From assembly GCF_002289565.1 (NCBI RefSeq), contig NZ_NTFY01000006.1, positions 1 through 52,232 of the forward strand: a stretch of DNA of 52,232 nt. Direction: 5' to 3'. The notes under the pieces were generated by a model. It was not told the origin of the DNA and searched no databases. It saw nothing but the letters and a program-made list of their open reading frames with translations. The stretch comes from Rhodopirellula sp. SM50. Lineage in GTDB: Bacteria; Planctomycetota; Planctomycetia; Pirellulales; Pirellulaceae. This document shows positions 9,516 through 18,080 of the stretch, one piece after another (position 1 is the first letter of the stretch; each line of letters opens with the position of its first letter). The position numbers were made by a program, and so were the translations under genes.

Positions 9516-9584
9516 CTTGGCGTCAAAGTAGATGGCCCGAGACTGCGTCCTATCACCGACAGTTTCGCGGCCGCGGTGAACTGA

Positions 9585-9616
9585 TACACTGTGCATCCTC
9601 TACACTGTGCATCCTC
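9585..9616 (+). promoter_or_regulatory. Tandem 16-bp duplication carrying a TACACT hexamer
   Basis: The 16-mer TACACTGTGCATCCTC occurs twice with no spacer, at 9585-9600 and 9601-9616. Each copy begins with TACACT, which resembles a sigma-70 -10 box. The pair sits 38-69 bp before the ExbB-like start codon at 9654, so the duplication may double a core promoter element. This function is inferred; no convincing -35 box was found. Confidence 0.45.
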
Positions 9617-9653
9617 CTTCACCGCACCGTCACCACTCATCCACCAGCCGATC

Positions 9654-10385
9654 ATGCCGCAGGGATTGCCCCTTCACTTTGATGCGTTGCTTGCCCAAGG
9701 AAATACCGACCAGGCGGCCGAGAGCGCGGGGTTGCTGGACATCGTGCTCAGCGGTGGGATCGTCGGCGCGGTCATCTTGGTGGTGCTGCTTTCACTCAGC
9801 TTTTTGGCGGCTTATCTGGTGTTCGACCAGGTGATGACGCTGCGCCGGGGTGAAGTCTTGCCGGACGGGTTGAGTGAGACCGTCCGCCAGGCCTTGCTGA
9901 CCGGCCGGTTGCAGGAAGCCGATGCGGCCTGCCGGCGTGAGCCGAGCGTTCTGAGCGTGGTGCTACTTTCCGGGATTGCGGAGGTCGATTACGGCTGGCA
10001 GGGCGTGGAGAAGGCAGTCGAAGACGCGCTCGCCGAACAGTCCGCCCGGATGATGCGACGGATCGAGTACCTGTCCGTGATCGGCAACATCGCCCCGATG
10101 GTCGGGCTGTTGGGCACGGTGACGGGGATGATCTTTGCGTTCCAGCAAGTCGCCACGACGCGGGGAGCGGCGGGTGCAGGTGACTTGGCCGAAGGCATTT
10201 ACCAGGCGTTGGTGACCACCGTCGGCGGCTTGGTCGTTGCGATTCCCGCGTTGGCGGCCTATGCCGTCAGCCGCAACCGCGTCGACACGCTGATCGCGGA
10301 CGTCGCGTTCCAAGTCCAGCACGCGTTGGCCCCGATCAAACGCCGCCCCACCAAGAACGTCGCCGCCCCCAAACGGTCGTCGTGA
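9654..10385 (+). CDS. MotA/TolQ/ExbB proton-channel family protein
   Basis: 243 aa from the ATG at 9654. A GTG or ATG further upstream would start inside the 16-bp duplication and adds only low-complexity sequence. Three membrane segments are visible: about 30-55 (IVGAVILVVLLSLSFLAAYLVF), about 145-170 and about 185-210. The family signature is in IAPMVGLLGTVTGMIFAF and TTVGGLVVAIPALAAYAV. Members form the stator-like proton channel of ExbB-ExbD, TolQ-TolR or MotA-MotB. No ExbD/TolR partner follows, which is unusual because the two normally sit together; a partner elsewhere is likely. The C-terminus is basic. Confidence 0.92.
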   Translation: MPQGLPLHFDALLAQGNTDQAAESAGLLDIVLSGGIVGAVILVVLLSLSFLAAYLVFDQVMTLRRGEVLPDGLSETVRQALLTGRLQEADAACRREPSVLSVVLLSGIAEVDYGWQGVEKAVEDALAEQSARMMRRIEYLSVIGNIAPMVGLLGTVTGMIFAFQQVATTRGAAGAGDLAEGIYQALVTTVGGLVVAIPALAAYAVSRNRVDTLIADVAFQVQHALAPIKRRPTKNVAAPKRSS

Positions 10386-10448
10386 GCGTTTCCTCGATCC
10401 ACGCGCCACTGGCTGACGGCCTGTCGATTTAATCCGATCACACGTGGG

Positions 10449-10530
10449 ATCAGCCGTTTCGCGCGAGCGTACGGGCCTGTCGCACGAAGAAAACTCAGCA
10501 GGGCCCGTAGGCTCGCGCCAAACGGCTGAT
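10449..10530. repeat. Type B palindromic repeat, well preserved
   Basis: The left arm 10449-10477 and right arm 10502-10530 pair over 29 positions with only two mismatches, around a 24-base loop. The right arm contains CTCGCGCCAAACGGCTGAT. It lies between the ExbB-like and ABC-F genes (gap 10386-10684). No small gene is evident in the gap. Confidence 0.85.
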
Positions 10531-10684
10531 TAAATCAACCGGCCGGTCAGCGACCGGCGCGTGATCGTTCTCCCATCCCCCACTCACCACCGGCGGCCTA
10601 CCGCAGTCGACGATTCGGCGTCGGCTTGGTAACCTCATCGGCGTTTCCATTTCGCGCCCTCCAGCCCCCCCTTTGTCCGCCGAT

Positions 10685-12466
10685 ATGGCCGTATTGATTC
10701 AAGTGCGAAACGCCCACAAGCGTTTTGGCGACCAAGTCCTGCTCGATGGTGCCGACGTTTCCCTGGTTGACGACGTCAAGGTCGGCTTTATCGGCCGAAA
10801 CGGCGCCGGCAAAAGTACGTTTTTGAGGGCGCTACTGGGCGACGAAGAACTGGAACAGGGCGAGGTCATTCACCATCCCTCGCTGCGAATCGGCTACCTC
10901 CGCCAACACGACCCGTTCCATGCGGGGGAATCGGCGTTGGATTTTCTGATGCGGGAAAGCGGCCAGCCCGATTGGCGCTGCGGCGAGGTGGCCGGCCAAT
11001 TCGAACTCAAGGGAGACTACCTCACCGGCCCGGTCAAAGCGCTCTCCGGTGGGTGGCAGACACGCGTCAAACTGGCAGCGTTGTTGCTCAACGACCCCAA
11101 CCTGCTAATGCTGGACGAACCGACCAACTTCCTGGACCTGCGAACCCAGATTCTGCTGGAGCACTTTCTGCGGACGTTCAACAAAGCGGCGTTGATCGTC
11201 AGCCACGACCGCGCGTTTTTGAAAGCGACGTGCTCCCAAACCTTGGAACTGTCGCGCGGCAAGTTGACGATGTACCCCGGCAAGATCGATCGGTTTCTGG
11301 AATTCCGCGAGGAGCGTCGCGAACATGATCGCCGTGTCAATGCCACCGTCATGGCCAAACAAAAGCAGTTGCAACGGTTCATCGAGAAAAACCGAGCCAA
11401 CGCCTCCACGGCCAGCCAGGCGCGGAGCAAGGCGAAACAACTGGAGCGTCTGCAGACGAGCGAAGTGGAGGTCGATGAGCCGACCGTCCATATCCGAGCG
11501 CCGCGTGTCACCCCGCGGCAAGGGACGGTGATGCGGACCGAGGAGCTTGCGATCGGCTATCCGGGCCACACCGTCGCCGAAAACATCTCCCTGGAAATCG
11601 AACACGGCCAACGGGCGGCGATCGTCGGCGACAACGGCCAAGGTAAAACGACGCTGCTGCGGACCCTCGTCGATTCACTCGCCCCGATCCGTGGAGAGAT
11701 CAAATGGGGTCACGCGACGGAATTGGGCACCTATGCCCAACACGTTTATTCCAGCCTGGATGATCGGCGGACCGTGCTGGAGCACTTGGAGTACGAATCC
11801 AACGCGGACACCACGCGACAGGATTGCTTGGCGATGGCCGGTGCGCTCCTGTTTCGCGATTCGCACATCAATAAAAAGATCAAGGTGCTCTCCGGTGGTG
11901 AACGGGCGCGATTGTGCATGGCCGGCTTGCTGCTGGGGACCGCCAACGTGCTCGTCTTGGACGAACCGGGCAACCACCTGGACGTCGAAACCGTCGAATC
12001 GCTCGCCGATGCCCTGATCGACTACCAGGGTACCGTGATCTTCACCTCACACGACCGACACTTCATGCAACGGGTGGCGACCAACGTGATCGAAGTTCGC
12101 GACGGGACCGTCAAGAATTATTTCGGCAACTACGAGTCGTATCTGCAGAGCGTCGAAAGCGAGGTGGACGAAGGCGAACGCGAACGCGACCGGATCGCCG
12201 GAAAAGCCGCCCCGCCACCGCCGACGAAAATCGCCAGCGCCGAAGATTACCGGGCCAGCCAGCGTCAATCGCGAAAGACCGAAAAGGAAATCAAGAACCT
12301 CGAAAAGAAGATCGCGCAGCTTGATGACGAGAAGAAAGCCGTCAACGAAAAACTGTTGACCGAAACAGACCCCGACGAAGCGGTGCGGTTGCACGACAAA
12401 TTGACCGAGATCAGCCAAGAACTCGAACAAGCCGAAGAGCGTTGGATGGAGCTGAGTGATTTCTAA
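10685..12466 (+). CDS. ABC-F family ATPase (Uup/EttA-like)
   Basis: 593 aa from the ATG at 10685; a TTG four codons upstream is less likely. There are two ATPase cassettes and no membrane segments. Cassette 1 has GRNGAGKST, LSGGWQTRVKLA and LLMLDEPTNFLDL. The basic ABC-F linker (EKNRANASTASQARSKAKQL) follows near residues 235-260. Cassette 2 has GDNGQGKTT, LSGGERARLCMA and VLVLDEPGNHLDVE, where Gly replaces the usual Thr. The C-terminus (about 525-593) is a charged coiled coil like that of Uup. Family members act on ribosomes, or for Uup on branched DNA; which applies here cannot be told. It appears to be a single-gene unit. Confidence 0.93.
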   Translation: MAVLIQVRNAHKRFGDQVLLDGADVSLVDDVKVGFIGRNGAGKSTFLRALLGDEELEQGEVIHHPSLRIGYLRQHDPFHAGESALDFLMRESGQPDWRCGEVAGQFELKGDYLTGPVKALSGGWQTRVKLAALLLNDPNLLMLDEPTNFLDLRTQILLEHFLRTFNKAALIVSHDRAFLKATCSQTLELSRGKLTMYPGKIDRFLEFREERREHDRRVNATVMAKQKQLQRFIEKNRANASTASQARSKAKQLERLQTSEVEVDEPTVHIRAPRVTPRQGTVMRTEELAIGYPGHTVAENISLEIEHGQRAAIVGDNGQGKTTLLRTLVDSLAPIRGEIKWGHATELGTYAQHVYSSLDDRRTVLEHLEYESNADTTRQDCLAMAGALLFRDSHINKKIKVLSGGERARLCMAGLLLGTANVLVLDEPGNHLDVETVESLADALIDYQGTVIFTSHDRHFMQRVATNVIEVRDGTVKNYFGNYESYLQSVESEVDEGERERDRIAGKAAPPPPTKIASAEDYRASQRQSRKTEKEIKNLEKKIAQLDDEKKAVNEKLLTETDPDEAVRLHDKLTEISQELEQAEERWMELSDF

Positions 12467-12556
12467 GCGTGTCGGTCGCGCCGTGCATGCCCCCTCGTTC
12501 CATGGCTCCGCCGTGGAACGCAATGCCGGTGTGGCTCTGCCACACGCGGTTGACGG

Positions 12557-12752
12557 CCCAGAGGCGGAGCCTCCGAAGCAGTGTGTCCCCAGGCGGAGCC
12601 CTACGCCGTGAACGATTTATTTCCTGTGTTTGACGAGGTGTTAGCGGCAGGGCGCAAGCCCTCCGGTTCCGCTTCTTTCCCAACACACCGGAGGGCTCGC
12701 GCCCTACCGCTAAAAAGTCGTTCACGGCGTAGGGCGGAGCCTGGGAACAAGT
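12557..12752. repeat. Type A repeat, complete nested palindrome
   Basis: The clearest copy. The outer arms CTACGCCGTGAACGA (12601-12615) and TCGTTCACGGCGTAG (12718-12732) pair perfectly. The inner arms at 12641-12666 and 12688-12713 pair at 24 of 26 positions around a 21-base loop. GGCGGAGCC modules flank both sides. The element lies between the convergent ABC-F and cytochrome genes. The remaining gap holds no gene that I can support. Confidence 0.9.
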
Positions 12753-12781
12753 AGCAAGTCAACCGGCTTGCATAGCATGCC

Positions 12782-15253
12782 CTACCGCCGCGAAAACAGA
12801 TCACTGGTCACGATGTGTTCGATCAGCTCTCGCGTCGGATACTCGTTTTCGGCCAGTCGTTCCAGGATGGCATCGATCGTTGCCCGGTCGCTGAACTCGA
12901 TTCGCCGCCCCAGTGCATAGGCGAATAATTTTTCGGTGAACGCTCGTGCGAAAAACGCTTGCCGCTGCACCAACAGCGTTTTCAATTCCGCGACGCCGTC
13001 AAAGGCTTGCCCGCTGGGAAGTTTTCCCGACGTATCGATGGCCGCCTTGTTCTCATAACGGGTCCGCAGTTCACCGATCGGATCAAAACACTCCAGCGCA
13101 AAACCGAGCGGATCAATTTTCCGATGGCACTCGTTACAAGCCGCTGAGGTTCGATGCTTCGCTAACAAGTCACGCACCGACGTCGCCCCCCGCACATCCG
13201 GATCGATCGCGGGCACATCGTCCGGCGGAGGCGGCGGGGGAGTCCCGAGCACATTTTCCAACATCCAGACACCGCGGACGACGGGCGAGGTTTCGATCCC
13301 ATTGGCGGACACCGTCAACACACTCGCCTGCCCCAACAGTCCGCCACGACGCCGGTCGCTGAACACGACCTTGCGAAACGCGTCGGCGTCTTCGGCCGGT
13401 ACCTGATCCACGACGCCATAAAGCTTGGCCAGGTCGCGATTGATGAACGAATAGTCCGCGTCCAGCCAGCGAACGATCGACGCGTTTTCATCGATCAGGT
13501 GACGCAGAAAGGTGCGTGTTTCCCGTTTCATGTCGGGCTGCAAATTGGACGCGTAATAACGCCAAAACTGATCCCGGTCCGGCGGCATCTCGCCCAACGT
13601 GCGTAGATTCAACCAGGCATCGGTGAACCCGGCGATCATCGCGTCGGACTTGCGATCGGCCAGCAATCGGCGGGTTTGTTCGAGCAACGCCTTGCGGTCC
13701 AATCCCTGTGCATCGGCAATCTCTCGCAAGCTCGCATCGGGCATCGACCCGGTCAGAAAGTACGACAAACGGGCGGCGAGCGCATGCTGGGAAATCTGAT
13801 CGGTTTCGGGGGCGCAATCGGGATGCAGGTACAAAAACGCGGGCGAACAAAGCACCGTCTTCAACGTGTCCTTAAACGCACCCAACGGATCGCGACCGTG
13901 CTGCAGACGCGTCTGATAGACCGACATCAACCGATCCAGTTCACCCGGTTTCAGCGGCCGTCGATAGGCGCGGCGGGCGAACGCTTCGGTCAACTCTCGG
14001 GCGTCCTCGGGCTGGAACCGGCCGCCAGGCAAAACGCTTGCCAGGGTCGCGCTGGGCCACTGCCGAAAAATCGGACCGCGGATCATGACTTCGTGAATCC
14101 GGATCTGCGGGACCTGTCCGTAACGCAACATCACATTTCGTCCGCGTACGATTCCCTGGCCGCCGCGGGCGTGCTCGGGCAAGGTGTCGGCATATTTCCG
14201 ATGCAGCCGCGTGTGCAGGGGACGCACTTCGCGCAAGCCGTTTTCGAAGGTGAATCGAGGCGTGAAACCGCGATCCAGCGGCACCTCCATCGTGTACCAC
14301 TGCGGCTCGCCGTCTTCGATCGTGCGCTCGGCCAGCAAGGGTTGAATCGGCTGCATCGTGTGCAAGCTGCCCGCCTTGGCGTTTCCGGGACGGATGCCCA
14401 AGCGAAACTTCTCGCTCAAGTCGATCTTCAGGTCGGATTCTGAATACGGCGTGTCACGGTGAAGCGCTTGGGCGAGCACACGAATCTCATAAACACCGTC
14501 CGACGGCACGCCCTCGGCAAACTCTTCCAGCGGCCCGTAGGCGCCCTCGGGGCGATCCGCCAGCGGGCTGTCGTACAAACACAGATAGCGAAAGTTGAAA
14601 GCCGCCCGGTGAGCCCCATCCAACTCGGGTTGCTGGCGAAAATGGTCGTCGAAGTGCCAACGTTTTTCTTCGGGTTGCGTCCGGTTAGCGAGCGCTTTTT
14701 CGACGATCGCATCGGCCGCGTCCAGGTACTGTTCCAACAGGTATCCCGACGTCACCAGGGCGTCGCCGATGTTGTCCAATTGTTCGACGGTGTTGTCCCG
14801 TGGGAATCGATCGCTGGGATCGAACATCGACATGTCCATCTGGAACAGATCGCTAACGGTGGCGAGGTACTCGCGACGCGTCAATCGACGCAGCACCGTT
14901 TGGCCGCCGGTGCTGGACGACTGTTGTCGCAGTTGCCGCAACGACGCGGTCAGCGACTCGATCGCCGCCTGACGCTCCCCACGTGTCGGCTGATCCGCAT
15001 CCTGCGGTGGCATGTCGCCGAGCGTCAACTGGTCGATGATCTCCTGCAAGATGATTTGCGTGTCGTGATCGGTGGACGACAAATCGAGCGCATCAAATTC
15101 ACGCTCACCATTGGCGTCATCGGCGTTGTGACAATCGACGCAGTAGGTTCCTAAGAACGCGATCGCATCATCCGCCAGACCCCGCGATTGCGAAAATCCG
15201 CCCAACATGGCGAACCCGACACAAAGGGCTCGCGTCATCGTTGACAGACGCAT
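12782..15253 (-). CDS. Planctomycete cytochrome c-like protein, DUF1587/DUF1592/DUF1588/DUF1585 type
   Basis: 823 aa from the ATG at 15253, which shares one base with the stop of the upstream gene (TGATG); a GTG one codon earlier is possible. A signal segment (residues 1-27) is followed by the heme site C-V-D-C-H at about 38-42 in an N-terminal PSCyt1-like domain that includes GDMPPQDADQ. The rest matches the family order: LRRLTRREYLATVSDLF (DUF1587), AFARRAYRRPL (DUF1595), PAFLYLHPD with LAARLSYFLTGSMPD (DUF1592), GLLGQASVLTVSANG and ECHRKIDPLGFALE (DUF1588), and a C-terminal DUF1585. These proteins are exported and of unknown reaction, presumed redox. The DUF1552 gene directly upstream is the usual partner. 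Confidence 0.93.
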   Translation of the reverse strand: MRLSTMTRALCVGFAMLGGFSQSRGLADDAIAFLGTYCVDCHNADDANGEREFDALDLSSTDHDTQIILQEIIDQLTLGDMPPQDADQPTRGERQAAIESLTASLRQLRQQSSSTGGQTVLRRLTRREYLATVSDLFQMDMSMFDPSDRFPRDNTVEQLDNIGDALVTSGYLLEQYLDAADAIVEKALANRTQPEEKRWHFDDHFRQQPELDGAHRAAFNFRYLCLYDSPLADRPEGAYGPLEEFAEGVPSDGVYEIRVLAQALHRDTPYSESDLKIDLSEKFRLGIRPGNAKAGSLHTMQPIQPLLAERTIEDGEPQWYTMEVPLDRGFTPRFTFENGLREVRPLHTRLHRKYADTLPEHARGGQGIVRGRNVMLRYGQVPQIRIHEVMIRGPIFRQWPSATLASVLPGGRFQPEDARELTEAFARRAYRRPLKPGELDRLMSVYQTRLQHGRDPLGAFKDTLKTVLCSPAFLYLHPDCAPETDQISQHALAARLSYFLTGSMPDASLREIADAQGLDRKALLEQTRRLLADRKSDAMIAGFTDAWLNLRTLGEMPPDRDQFWRYYASNLQPDMKRETRTFLRHLIDENASIVRWLDADYSFINRDLAKLYGVVDQVPAEDADAFRKVVFSDRRRGGLLGQASVLTVSANGIETSPVVRGVWMLENVLGTPPPPPPDDVPAIDPDVRGATSVRDLLAKHRTSAACNECHRKIDPLGFALECFDPIGELRTRYENKAAIDTSGKLPSGQAFDGVAELKTLLVQRQAFFARAFTEKLFAYALGRRIEFSDRATIDAILERLAENEYPTRELIEHIVTSDLFSRR

Positions 15254-16599
15254 CACGCCAACTCCAATCCCGAAAGGGTGCCGGTGCTGGTGGAGAAACG
15301 TTCTGCCGGAATCCCGAACCGATGCAGCAAGGTCAGGTACAGGTTGGTCAACGGGGGACGATGCGGAGACGACGAATCAAACCACACCGTTCCGCGATGC
15401 CGCAGCCCTCCGCCGGCGACGACGATCGGCAGGTTCGTATTGGTGTGGGAGTTCGCGTTCCCCATGCCGCTGCCAAACAGCACCGACGTGGTTTCGAGCA
15501 GGTTAGATTCGCCGCTTTCGGTCTGACGCAGCTTGGTCAGGAACCGAGAAAACTGTTCGACCTGGTACGATTCAATCTTCTTCAACGCGTCGATCGACTC
15601 CTTGCGTTGGCCGTGATGCGACAGCGAGTGATACCCGCTTTTGAAACCGAAATCACGGGCTTCAAAGTCGCCGCCGATTTCCAGCGTGGCGATCCGAGTC
15701 GAATCGGTTTGCAGCGCCAGGGCGATCAACTCGTACAGCATCGGCAGATCGTCAACCATGTTCGTGTTGGCCGGTGCGGAAAACGGCGCCGGAGGTTTTT
15801 CGATGTCGATCCATTGTTTTCGATTGCCCAAACGTTTTTCGACGTCGCGAATCGACGTCAGATATTCGTCCAGTTTTTGGGCGTCGCGTTGATTGAGTTG
15901 TTTTGAAATGGTCTTGGCGTCACCGTTGACCGCATCGAGGATTGATTCCTGCATGCGAAACCGATCCGCGGCGCGCTGCTTGTCGGCCGGTTTGACTCCG
16001 ACAAACAGCTTCTCGAACAATTCCCGCGGTCCCGTGATCGGGGGAACGCGGGTGCCCGAGCGGCTCCATGACATTTGGCATCCGCCGTGAATTCCCGAAT
16101 CGCTGCCGACGGTCAACGAGGCGAACCGCGTGCGGCCGGCGATCGTCTCGGCGGCAAACTGGTCCAGCGTGATGTTCCCGTCGGGCATCGATTTGGCGTC
16201 CACACTGCGAATCCCGGATAGGAACGCATGAATCGCGAAATGGCCGCCCTTGAGCCCGTGGTCCAACCCGCCGATCACGGTGAAATCTCCGGCATGCTCG
16301 GCCAGCGAGGCGAGTGTCGTCGACAGCGAAGACGCGTTGTCGCCGGCGGTCGTGGGTGCGTCCGCCGAGGGCTTGTCGGGCCAAAATGCCTCGGGGTAAA
16401 AGCCCAGCATGTTGCCGATGCAGACCATTCGACGGGGCCGCTGTGACGATTCGGCAGACTTCGTCGACGGGGAATCCGATTCGCCCGCGGTCGCCCGGCT
16501 GCGGAGCGAATCGAATGCCGGCAGAGCGATGGAAATCCCTGCGGCCTGCAAAATGGATCGGCGACCGACGACCCGCGGATTGGGACGATGTCGATTCAT
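15253..16599 (-). CDS. DUF1552 protein, Tat-exported
   Basis: 448 aa from the ATG at 16599. The N-terminus has a twin-arginine-like signal (VGRRSILQAAGISIALPAF), so export in a folded state is likely. The body fits DUF1552, an alkaline-phosphatase-fold relative: MVCIGNMLGFYPEAFWP near the start, DFTVIGGLDH, HGGCQMSWSR, and a C-terminal LFGSGMGNANSHTNTNLPIVVAGGG. The stop codon overlaps the start of the DUF1592-type cytochrome, so both are translated together. This pairing is common in planctomycetes; the reaction is not established. The Tat signal suggests cofactor or metal loading in the cytoplasm. Confidence 0.93.
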   Translation of the reverse strand: MNRHRPNPRVVGRRSILQAAGISIALPAFDSLRSRATAGESDSPSTKSAESSQRPRRMVCIGNMLGFYPEAFWPDKPSADAPTTAGDNASSLSTTLASLAEHAGDFTVIGGLDHGLKGGHFAIHAFLSGIRSVDAKSMPDGNITLDQFAAETIAGRTRFASLTVGSDSGIHGGCQMSWSRSGTRVPPITGPRELFEKLFVGVKPADKQRAADRFRMQESILDAVNGDAKTISKQLNQRDAQKLDEYLTSIRDVEKRLGNRKQWIDIEKPPAPFSAPANTNMVDDLPMLYELIALALQTDSTRIATLEIGGDFEARDFGFKSGYHSLSHHGQRKESIDALKKIESYQVEQFSRFLTKLRQTESGESNLLETTSVLFGSGMGNANSHTNTNLPIVVAGGGLRHRGTVWFDSSSPHRPPLTNLYLTLLHRFGIPAERFSTSTGTLSGLELA

Positions 16600-16725
16600 G
16601 GCGAGAGACCAACGGCTGGAAGTGGAGGGGAAGAAGGTGGGACCGTCAAAACGGCCCTCTCAGTTTACACGAAAGACCAGCGTTCTCGAAATCCTGCGAT
16701 TCTGAGCGTTTTGCGCTCCCCGCGG

Positions 16726-16857
16726 CAACGCTGTGAAGCATTTTTCCCCTGTGGTTCTTAAGGTGTTAGTGGCAGGGCGTGAGCCCTGCGGTTCCGCATC
16801 TTTGCCCAAACACCGGAGGGCTCGCGCCCTACCGCTAAAAAATGCTTCACAGCGTTG
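16726..16857. repeat. Type A repeat with compensated outer arms
   Basis: The outer arms CAACGCTGTGAAGCA (16726-16740) and TGCTTCACAGCGTTG (16843-16857) differ from the 12601 copy at four positions on each side, and all four changes preserve pairing. The inner arms lie at 16766-16791 and 16813-16838. The element occupies the divergent gap between the DUF1552 and small kinase genes. Confidence 0.88.
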
Positions 16858-16922
16858 TACCCGCGGGTTAAACCACGTCGACTTTTCCGATTGGTTCAAC
16901 GGTTCGCTAGAGCAGCGGCAGA

Positions 16923-17777
16923 TTGGTCGATGTTTTTAGTCGGCCTTTCTTTTACGACCCTTGGCGCGATCATCCGATCGATGGCGAAATGGAATCAAAG
17001 CTGCCTGAACAACTGGGAATTTGGCGACTCGGATCAAGTCTGTGTGCCAATCCGGCGTTTTGCGTCACGTTCGCCCAACCGGTCGATGCCGTCGGTAGCC
17101 CGCGCTGGGACTACGCGATGAAGGTGGCGACGTTGCCCGAAGGCCGCGACGGGATCGCCGGGTCCATCGCCGCCGGAGCCCAATTTCGGCATCCCAACGT
17201 GGTCCCGATTCTCGATGGAAACGCGTCCGGAGCCTGGCCGTACTTGACGATGCCCCTGTTGGACGGGCGGACGATGAAATGGCATCTGTCCAGCGGTCCG
17301 CGAAAACCCTTGCCCGTCGCCCTCTGGCTGATCCGACAGATTTGTCAGGGGCTCGGCGCGATCCATGCCGCCGGTTGGACTCACGGTGACGTCAAACCCG
17401 ACAACGTGATCGTGGGCAGCAATGGACATGTCACGCTGATCGATCTGGCATTCGCCCATCAAGGCACGCTCGACCAGTCGGCACCGTTCCGTGGCACCCG
17501 GCAATATGCCGCGCCAGAGCTGCTCACCAATGCATCCTCGGCAAGCCCGGCGAGCGACATCTTTGCCGCGGGGCGGATGCTGTGGGAATGGCTGGCGCGG
17601 GTGGAAACCACCAACGAACAAATTCTCAGTCCGGCGTGTGAATTGGTCGAGTGCATGGTCGACGCGGCACCCGAAAACCGTCCGTCCGCCGACGAAGTGA
17701 CAGCGACGTTGTTGCGAATGGAAATCGACACGCTCGGCGAACACATCGTCCCGGCCCGGCCACGTCGTGCCGCGTAG
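16923..17777 (+). CDS. Small cytoplasmic protein kinase, HGD type, atypical
   Basis: 284 aa from a TTG at 16923; an ATG at 16989 would give 262 aa and is equally possible. It is a single kinase domain without membrane segment. Retained: Lys67 (YAMKVA), H154-G-D156 with VKPDN (Asn161), and YAAPELL. Altered: no glycine-rich GxGxxG loop (replaced by LGSSLCANPAF), Ala where the alpha-C Glu is expected (AAGAQFRHPN), and D174-L-A instead of DFG. Asp174 and the catalytic Asp remain, so weak activity or a pseudokinase role are both open. It has no operon partner; repeats flank it on both sides. Confidence 0.8.
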   Translation: MVDVFSRPFFYDPWRDHPIDGEMESKLPEQLGIWRLGSSLCANPAFCVTFAQPVDAVGSPRWDYAMKVATLPEGRDGIAGSIAAGAQFRHPNVVPILDGNASGAWPYLTMPLLDGRTMKWHLSSGPRKPLPVALWLIRQICQGLGAIHAAGWTHGDVKPDNVIVGSNGHVTLIDLAFAHQGTLDQSAPFRGTRQYAAPELLTNASSASPASDIFAAGRMLWEWLARVETTNEQILSPACELVECMVDAAPENRPSADEVTATLLRMEIDTLGEHIVPARPRRAA

Positions 17778-17814
17778 CGCTTCGTCCAGATTGAATCTTC
17801 GGGCTGCGATTGTC

Positions 17815-17975
17815 GAGCGAAAAAGGTCAGGCTGTAACTTGCGGAACGATGAAACGAACACTGGCCCCACGGATGGCAGCGCGAACCCACAGATTTTTTT
17901 AACCCTGTCATCCGTGGGTTCGCGCTGCCATCGGCGGGTATTATTTCCGTTGGTTAGCCCAGCAAAATTGCTGGA
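17815..17975. repeat. Type C palindromic repeat, copy 1
   Basis: About 160 bp that match 31478-31642 closely in the same orientation. The main stem pairs 17866-17894 with 17910-17938 (29 positions, a few mismatches). A second small hairpin, CCAGCAA/TTGCTGG, lies near 17959-17974. It starts about 40 bp after the small kinase gene. Confidence 0.87.
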
Positions 17976-17984
17976 GTGGTTCGT

Positions 17985-18072
17985 CCAGAAAACGCTAGCG
18001 GAACCGAGCGAGCCGTCCGGTTTCGTCGCAATAATGCCTTGCAAGCCCGGAAGGCTCGCGTCCTACGGCTAA
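17985..18072. repeat. Diverged type A repeat
   Basis: Contains GCTAGCGGAACCGAGCGAGC, GTCCGG and CCCGGAAGGCTCGCGTCCTA, the inner-arm pattern of type A with many changes. It ends 8 bases before the stop codon of the minus-strand gene at 18081. Confidence 0.65.
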
Positions 18073-18080
18073 CAAGAACG

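Noticed and set aside
12601..12732. Type A repeat as a simple rho-independent terminator
   Set aside because: The stem is far longer than a terminator, no T-run follows in a useful position, and copies also lie upstream of divergent genes.
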